From contig JBPCLB010000031.1 in assembly GCA_051003695.1 (NCBI GenBank), positions 1 to 5,483 of the forward strand: a stretch of 5,483 nt of DNA. Reading direction: 5' to 3'. The translations under genes and the position numbers were made by a program. The notes beneath the pieces were generated by a model. That model was not told the DNA's origin. It did not search any database and saw only the letters and a list, made by a program, of their open reading frames with translations. Numbering within the stretch: the stretch's first letter is position 1; every line of letters begins with the position of its first letter. Source of the DNA: Gaiella sp051003695. Lineage in GTDB: Bacteria > Actinomycetota > Thermoleophilia > Gaiellales > Gaiellaceae. Of the stretch, positions 1 to 3,086 are shown in pieces.

Positions 1-1004
1 TCGTCGCCGCCGGGAACCTCGGCCTCCAGCTCCTCGAGCAACGGCAGCGAGCCGGGCGCGGCTGCGATCAGACGCAACACGACCTCGCCGGTCGAATCGA
101 GCGTCACGACCGTTTGCGTGAATGCACAGGGAAACCGGCAGCGATGAAGGTACCAGCCGTAGAACTTCTTCAGGAACCCTGAAGCACGGCGCTCGCCGAG
201 TTCCCGCACCGTCTCGCGCACGAACAGCACCAGCTCGGCAACCACCTCTTCCCGCGTGGGCTCGCGCGTCCTCCCGCCTGCGATCTCCCGCAGCACCCAT
301 GGATTCCCCTGTGCCGCACGACCGACCATCACGGCAGCCGCGCCGGTCGTTGCGAGGGCCGTCTGCGCGGTCGCGCGCGAGACGATGTCGCCCGACGCGA
401 CGACGGGAACGTCGACGAGCTCGGCGAGCTCCGCGGTGAGCCTGTGATCTGCTGTGCCCGTGTACATCTGTTGTGCCGAGCGCGGATGCAAGGTCAGCGA
501 TGACGCGCCCGCCTCGACCAGCCTCGGTCCCACGATCAGGCAGTCACGCGAGCCGTCACGCAGTCCGCGGCGCAGCTTCACGGAGACCGGCAGGTCGACG
601 GCGTCGACGATCGCGTGCACGATCCGGCACGCGCGGTCGGGATCGTCGAGCAGCGTTGCGCCCGCACCGGTCTTCGTCACCTTGCGGACGGGACAGCCGA
701 AGTTGAGATCGACGAGGTCGGCGCCGGCCGCCTCGACCATGCGCGCAGCCTCAGCCATCGGTCGTGGATCCGAGCCGAAGAGCTGGATCGCGAGCGGATG
801 CTCGTCCGCGGCGACGCGGAGATAGCCGAGCGTCCGCTCGTTGCGGTGCTCGATCCCGGCGCAGCTCACCATCTCGGAGCACACGAGCCCCGCGCCAAAG
901 CGTCGACCCTGACGCCGAAAGGCCTGCACGCTGACACCTGCCATCGGCGCCAGGACGAGCCGGCTCGGGATCTCGACGGGACCGATCGACCAAGGTTCGT
1001 GCAT
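1..1004 (-). CDS. dusB: tRNA-dihydrouridine synthase, DusB/NifR3 family (3' end outside window)
   Basis: An FMN-dependent enzyme that reduces specific uridines in tRNA to dihydrouridine, acting in the cytoplasm. The minus-strand frame is open from the ATG at 1004 to the window edge (334 codons, no stop), so the C-terminus is missing. Visible in order: the N-terminal TIM-barrel motif LAPMAGV (residues 18-24), the family signature DLNFGCPVRKV (99-109) whose Cys104 is the expected catalytic acid, then VSVKLRRG, LHPRSAQQMYTGTADH (family form HGRT..Q.Y.G.ADW), ASGDI and VGRAAQGNPW, the last two being FMN-phosphate contacts. A C-terminal helical region with KKFYGWYLHR follows. The ATG at 1004 sits right before the conserved start of the barrel but has no clear SD. 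An in-frame GTG at 1049 has GGAG 8 bases upstream and would add 15 residues. It is transcribed divergently from greA. The family is certain; the DusB subgroup is likely. Confidence 0.93.
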   Translation of the reverse strand, partial: MHEPWSIGPVEIPSRLVLAPMAGVSVQAFRRQGRRFGAGLVCSEMVSCAGIEHRNERTLGYLRVAADEHPLAIQLFGSDPRPMAEAARMVEAAGADLVDLNFGCPVRKVTKTGAGATLLDDPDRACRIVHAIVDAVDLPVSVKLRRGLRDGSRDCLIVGPRLVEAGASSLTLHPRSAQQMYTGTADHRLTAELAELVDVPVVASGDIVSRATAQTALATTGAAAVMVGRAAQGNPWVLREIAGGRTREPTREEVVAELVLFVRETVRELGERRASGFLKKFYGWYLHRCRFPCAFTQTVVTLDSTGEVVLRLIAAAPGSLPLLEELEAEVPGGD

Positions 1005-1052
1005 GTCCGGTGTCGCCACGAGGCCATCGTAGATACGCCTTTCGGCCACGGT

Positions 1053-1082
1053 TTGCGCTCCGTCTCGTGCGCCAGCTAGCAT
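1053..1082 (+). promoter_or_regulatory. candidate greA promoter
   Basis: TTGCGC (1053-1058) and TAGCAT (1077-1082) are separated by 18 bases and resemble -35 and -10 boxes of a housekeeping sigma factor; the -10 fits TANNNT. Transcription would begin near 1089, leaving a leader of about 60-70 bases before greA. The region also has to hold the dusB promoter on the other strand, for which I see no convincing boxes. Inferred from consensus only. Confidence 0.35.
1058..1061 (-). promoter_or_regulatory. candidate ribosome binding site for an upstream GTG start of dusB
   Basis: On the minus strand GGAG lies 8 bases before an in-frame GTG at 1049. The frame between 1049 and the ATG at 1004 is open. 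The ATG at 1004 lacks a comparable site, so translation may begin at 1049. The added residues lie upstream of the conserved barrel, so family conservation does not decide the matter. Confidence 0.45.
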
Positions 1083-1136
1083 GGCCGTCCGCGCGGCGCG
1101 ACGGTTGCGCCTCGCTTTCTTGTTTCTGGCGATCCC

Positions 1137-1141
1137 GGAGG
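1137..1141 (+). promoter_or_regulatory. strong SD (GGAGG) that decides the greA start
   Basis: GGAGG ends 7 bases before a CTG at 1149, which is in frame with greA. It ends 16 bases before the GTG at 1158, which is too far for normal initiation. The only purine-rich stretch near the GTG, GAAGGA at 1151-1156, leaves a single base of spacing. The site therefore argues that greA starts at CTG 1149. Confidence 0.6.
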
Positions 1142-1157
1142 CTCAGCGCTGAAGGAC

Positions 1158-1625
1158 GTGATCCTCACCCCCGAAGGCTACGAAGGCCTCAAGCAGGAGC
1201 TCGAGCTGCTGCGCACCGACCGGCGTCGGGAGATCGCCGACCGGATTCGCACCGCACGCGAGTTCGGCGACATCGCCGAGAACGCGGAGTACGACGACGC
1301 CAAGAACGAGCAGGCGATGCTCGAGCACAAGATCGCGCAGCTCGAGGAGCGTGTCACGCGCGCGCGTGTGATCGATCCAGAGGAGATCGACACGAGCGTG
1401 GTCTCGATCGGGTCGGTCGTGCGGATCCGGGACGTCGACGCGAAGGAGACGCTCGAGTACTACATCGTCGGCTCAGCCGAGGCGAACCCGGTCGAGAAGA
1501 AGCTTTCGAACGAGTCGCCGGTCGGCAAGGCGATCCTCGGGCGGAAGAAGGGTGAGACGGTCGAGGTGACGACGCCGCGCGGCGGCGTCGTCAAGTTCAA
1601 GATCATGGAGATCAAGGCCGCCTGA
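1158..1625 (+). CDS. greA: transcription elongation factor GreA
   Basis: GreA enters the RNA polymerase secondary channel and stimulates cleavage of backtracked transcripts, releasing stalled complexes. The sequence has the full family layout. An N-terminal antiparallel coiled coil (about residues 5-72) carries the hallmark GDIAENAEYDDAK at its tip, where Asp38 and Glu41 are the acidic pair that positions the catalytic metal. A C-terminal FKBP-like domain follows, including ESPVGKAILGRKKG and a last strand ending at TGA 1623-1625. From GTG 1158 it is 155 residues. An upstream in-frame CTG at 1149 has a GGAGG 7 bases before it and would add three residues (L/M-K-D), giving 158 residues and placing the acidic pair at 41 and 44, exactly as in E. 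coli GreA. I keep the conventional GTG as the coordinate but consider CTG 1149 at least as likely. It stands alone between a divergent dusB and a convergent operon, followed by a hairpin. Confidence 0.96.
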   Translation: MILTPEGYEGLKQELELLRTDRRREIADRIRTAREFGDIAENAEYDDAKNEQAMLEHKIAQLEERVTRARVIDPEEIDTSVVSIGSVVRIRDVDAKETLEYYIVGSAEANPVEKKLSNESPVGKAILGRKKGETVEVTTPRGGVVKFKIMEIKAA

Positions 1626-1640
1626 GGCCTAGGCCGCTGC

Positions 1641-1671
1641 CGCTCTCGGGCGGCTCCGCCGCCCGAGAGCG
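1641..1671. terminator. GC-rich hairpin between convergent genes, likely bidirectional terminator
   Basis: A perfect 14-bp stem (1641-1654 pairing with 1658-1671) with a 3-base loop lies 15 bases after the greA stop. It also lies downstream of the convergent minus-strand pair. There is no T-run after it on either strand, so it is not a classical intrinsic terminator. U-less hairpins in convergent gaps are common in high-GC actinobacteria. A 10-bp palindrome GGCCTAGGCC (1626-1635) sits just before it. Confidence 0.6.
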
Positions 1672-1694
1672 TCGCTCAGAACGCCAGGACGCGT

Positions 1695-1720
1695 GACGCC
1701 CCTAGGTGCGTCTTAATTGT
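1695..1720 (+). terminator. weak second hairpin with A/T-rich tail
   Basis: GACGC (1695-1699) pairs with GCGTC (1708-1712), with two further C-G pairs possible inside. The plus-strand tail TTAATTGT is the only A/T-rich patch in this gap. It may back up termination of greA transcripts. The short, imperfect stem makes this tentative. Confidence 0.25.
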
Positions 1721-1724
1721 GGGT

Positions 1725-2243
1725 TTACGCGCCCGCGAGCGCTGCGCAGACGACGGCGTCGAGCCCACCGCCGAAGAACACGTCGTGCGGGCCTGCGACG
1801 AAGGTCGCCTCACGAGTGTCCAGCGTGATGTCGATCCGTCCGGTGTCCTGGAACGCCTTCCCGTCCGACGTCCGCCCCATGTAGACGACACCCGTCACCG
1901 TCCTCGTGTTGGACGCGTAGTCCCACACCTCGTGCACGTTGCCCTTGAGGGAGAGCTCCCTGCCCGTGACGGCGTTCGTGGCGGTCTCCTGGAGCGAGAT
2001 GTGGAACACCGTCTGCACCAGGGCGCCGTCGCCGTCGAAGACGTCCGTCACCGACCCGCGATCCTCTCCCTCGACGAGGATCTCGAAGGAATACGGGCCG
2101 AACTCGGCGCAGTCCACGCCGAACGAGTACTCCCCGCCGAAGCGTTCCACGAGCACGCGATCCTTGCCGTTCGACGCGCCGGCGACACCGGCGCTTCCGA
2201 GCACGAGCGCCGCACAGGCGGCGACGATCATCGTTCTGAGCAT
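1725..2243 (-). CDS. small secreted protein of unknown function
   Basis: 172 residues. I do not recognise a named family. Residues 1-23 form a typical Sec signal peptide: MLRT, a hydrophobic core (IVAACAALVLGSAGVAG) and a likely cleavage after AGA, before SNG. The mature part looks beta-rich, with alternating polar and hydrophobic residues and many G, T, D and V. It has two cysteines near its ends (Cys45 and Cys166), suited to a disulfide outside the membrane. The start at 2243 is chosen over an in-frame ATG at 2276 for two reasons: GGAGGAG lies just upstream, and the shorter form begins with a clean signal peptide. The start follows the lipoprotein stop by one base (TGA-G-ATG), so the two are translationally coupled. 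It shows general resemblance to small secreted beta proteins of actinobacteria, by impression only. Its role is unknown; co-expression with the lipoprotein suggests a shared envelope function. Confidence 0.82.
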   Translation of the reverse strand: MLRTMIVAACAALVLGSAGVAGASNGKDRVLVERFGGEYSFGVDCAEFGPYSFEILVEGEDRGSVTDVFDGDGALVQTVFHISLQETATNAVTGRELSLKGNVHEVWDYASNTRTVTGVVYMGRTSDGKAFQDTGRIDITLDTREATFVAGPHDVFFGGGLDAVVCAALAGA

Positions 2244-2244
2244 C

Positions 2245-2715
2245 TCACTCCTCCTCGTTGGATGTGTCCCCGACACGCGTCCAAGGGACGCCGTTGAAGA
2301 CCTCGGTCAGGTTCTGCTCCTCCTCGCCGTCGTACGGCGCGAGTGCCTGGTGGTCGCTCCACGTGACGCGGTCGCCGTCGACCGCATAGCTCATGGCCCA
2401 GTCGCCGAAACAGCCGCTCTTCCACCGGAACGTCACGCGGTTGCCGTCCGGCTCGTACGTCCCGAAGCACGAGCCGCGCTCTCCCTTCGCGGTCTCCCAG
2501 CTGTCGGTGAACGAGCCGGCAGCGAGGGTTGCCCTGTGGGCGCCGGACTCGTTCGCCGCCTGCTCCGGTGGCACGCCGTGCTCGACGAGATAGGCCTCGG
2601 TCAGCTCGTACTCGTAGACGCCCTCCCGGATGACGTCCCCCGCCTCGTCGGAGTCGCCCCCGCACCCGGCGAGAAGAGCGATCGCGGCGAGCGTCGCGCA
2701 ACCTGCGAGCCTCAT
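2245..2715 (-). CDS. lipoprotein of unknown function
   Basis: 156 residues. A lipoprotein signal peptide is clear: MR, a hydrophobic stretch, then the lipobox LLAGC with Cys18 as the lipidated residue, followed by GGDSDEAGD, an acidic linker that favours release to the outer face of the membrane. The mature domain begins with GVYEYELTEAYLVEHG and has repeated short strands with Trp and Gly (FTDSW, GTYEPDGNRVTFRW, FGDWAMSYAVDGDRVTWSD). This suggests a beta-barrel, lipocalin-like fold. Cys83 and Cys102 could form a disulfide. Proteins of this look accompany solute-binding or BTAD sensor genes in Thermoleophilia, to my recollection; this was not checked. The start is the ATG at 2715, because AAGGAGG lies 7 bases upstream; the farther GTG at 2739 would put charged residues before the signal. 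It is the first gene of a two-gene unit and divergent from the BTAD regulator gene. Confidence 0.82.
   Translation of the reverse strand: MRLAGCATLAAIALLAGCGGDSDEAGDVIREGVYEYELTEAYLVEHGVPPEQAANESGAHRATLAAGSFTDSWETAKGERGSCFGTYEPDGNRVTFRWKSGCFGDWAMSYAVDGDRVTWSDHQALAPYDGEEEQNLTEVFNGVPWTRVGDTSNEEE
2248..2254 (-). promoter_or_regulatory. ribosome binding site inside the upstream gene
   Basis: GGAGGAG on the minus strand lies within the last Glu codons (EEE) of the lipoprotein gene, with its GGAGG core 6 bases before the ATG at 2243. It fixes the start of the secreted protein. Ribosomes finishing the upstream gene would terminate right on top of the next start. Confidence 0.8.
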
Positions 2716-2722
2716 CCTGTCT

Positions 2723-2729
2723 CCTCCTT
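2723..2729 (-). promoter_or_regulatory. strong ribosome binding site of the lipoprotein gene
   Basis: AAGGAGG on the minus strand, 7 bases before the ATG at 2715. It overlaps the region that would be coding if the GTG at 2739 were used, so it selects the shorter protein with the intact lipoprotein signal. Confidence 0.8.
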
Positions 2730-2784
2730 TCCTCGTCACCTCGCGTCTGCCGGTGTAGGCTCGCCGACCCGCCTCGCGCGCCGG

Positions 2785-2812
2785 TGACAGAGGCCTGTCA
2801 GGTCTCTGACAG
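2785..2812 (+). promoter_or_regulatory. three 11-bp-spaced direct repeats, likely BTAD/SARP-type operator
   Basis: TGACAG at 2785-2790, TGTCAG at 2796-2801 and TGACAG at 2807-2812 begin exactly 11 bases apart, one helical turn each, so all three face the same side of the DNA. The outer two extend to TGACAGAG. The last octamer ends 8 bases before the TAGGTT box at 2823. SARP activators of actinobacteria are known to bind direct heptamers at 11-bp intervals about 8 bases upstream of the -10, in place of a good -35, and none is visible here. The neighbouring gene encodes a BTAD regulator, so autoregulation is the simplest reading. Neighbouring repeats can also pair as inverted repeats (TGACAG-n4-CTGTCA at 2785-2800; CTGTCAG-n4-CTGACAG at 2795-2812). 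Confidence 0.6.
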
Positions 2813-2822
2813 AGGGGCGTGG

Positions 2823-2828
2823 TAGGTT
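2823..2828 (+). promoter_or_regulatory. -10 box of the regulator gene (probably leaderless transcript)
   Basis: TAGGTT fits the actinobacterial TANNNT consensus well. Transcription would begin about 7 bases downstream, at or next to the CTG at 2835, which is the only plausible start codon in this frame. There is no good SD and no matching -35, so a leaderless, activator-dependent transcript is the best fit. Confidence 0.5.
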
Positions 2829-2834
2829 CGCGCC

Positions 2835-3086
2835 CTGGCGAGGGGCCTCGATTTCCGCATCCTCGGGCCGTTCGAGGTCTGGGACGGCGAGCGTCAGCTG
2901 CGCCTGGGTGGAATCAAGCAGCGAAGCGTGCTCGCCATCCTCGCCCTGAATGCCGGGGCCGTCGTCTCGAGCGATCGTCTGATCGACGAGCTGTGGGGAG
3001 AGCATCCGCCCGCAGACTCCACGACTGCCCTCCAGCAGCATGTCTCCCGCCTGCGCAAGTTGCTCGAGCCCCATGCGTGCTCGTGA
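2835..3086 (+). pseudogene. 5' part of BTAD-type regulator: winged-helix DNA-binding domain, cut by frameshift
   Basis: 83 codons from CTG 2835, ended by TGA at 3084-3086. The peptide is the OmpR-like winged helix (Trans_reg_C) of AfsR/SARP-type regulators: FRILGPFEVWDG, LGGIKQRSVLAILAL, SSDRLIDELWGEHPP, and the recognition helix TTALQQHVSRLRKLLEPH. The expected continuation, the wing hairpin VLVTRAPGYALAI, is present immediately downstream in the -1 frame from 3077. One base is therefore missing at about 3072-3077 (CAT-GC-GTG instead of CAT-GNC-GTG). As written, the product lacks its wing and would not be a working DNA-binding domain. The start is uncertain: an in-frame TAG lies at 2823, and CTG 2835 is the only plausible initiator before the conserved FRILG. 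It could be a genuine mutation or a sequence error; repaired, it is one gene with the next entry. Confidence 0.75.

Larger units (their letters stand above)
1626..1724. other. convergent intergenic region
   Basis: No gene is visible. It holds a 10-bp palindrome (1626-1635), the 14-bp hairpin and a weaker hairpin with an A/T-rich patch (TTAATTGT, 1713-1720). It separates plus-strand greA from the minus-strand secreted-protein gene. Confidence 0.7.
2716..2834. other. divergent promoter region
   Basis: About 120 bases between the lipoprotein gene (minus) and the regulator gene (plus). The plus-strand side holds the repeat array and TAGGTT. On the minus strand the best -10-like string is TACACC (2752-2757), without a -35 match; the repeats lie 28-60 bases upstream of it. 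The array could therefore control both directions. Confidence 0.6.

Noticed and set aside
1010..1555. 181-codon plus-strand frame overlapping greA
   Set aside because: It is out of frame with greA, whose frame has full family conservation; the product is Arg-rich.
1719..2297. 192-codon open frame on the plus strand over the secreted-protein gene
   Set aside because: The opposite strand has a signal peptide, strong SD and coupled start; this frame has none of these and a charged, low-complexity product.
1939..2787. 282-codon open frame on the plus strand across the lipoprotein pair
   Set aside because: It spans two well-supported minus-strand genes and the promoter region, and shows no domain.
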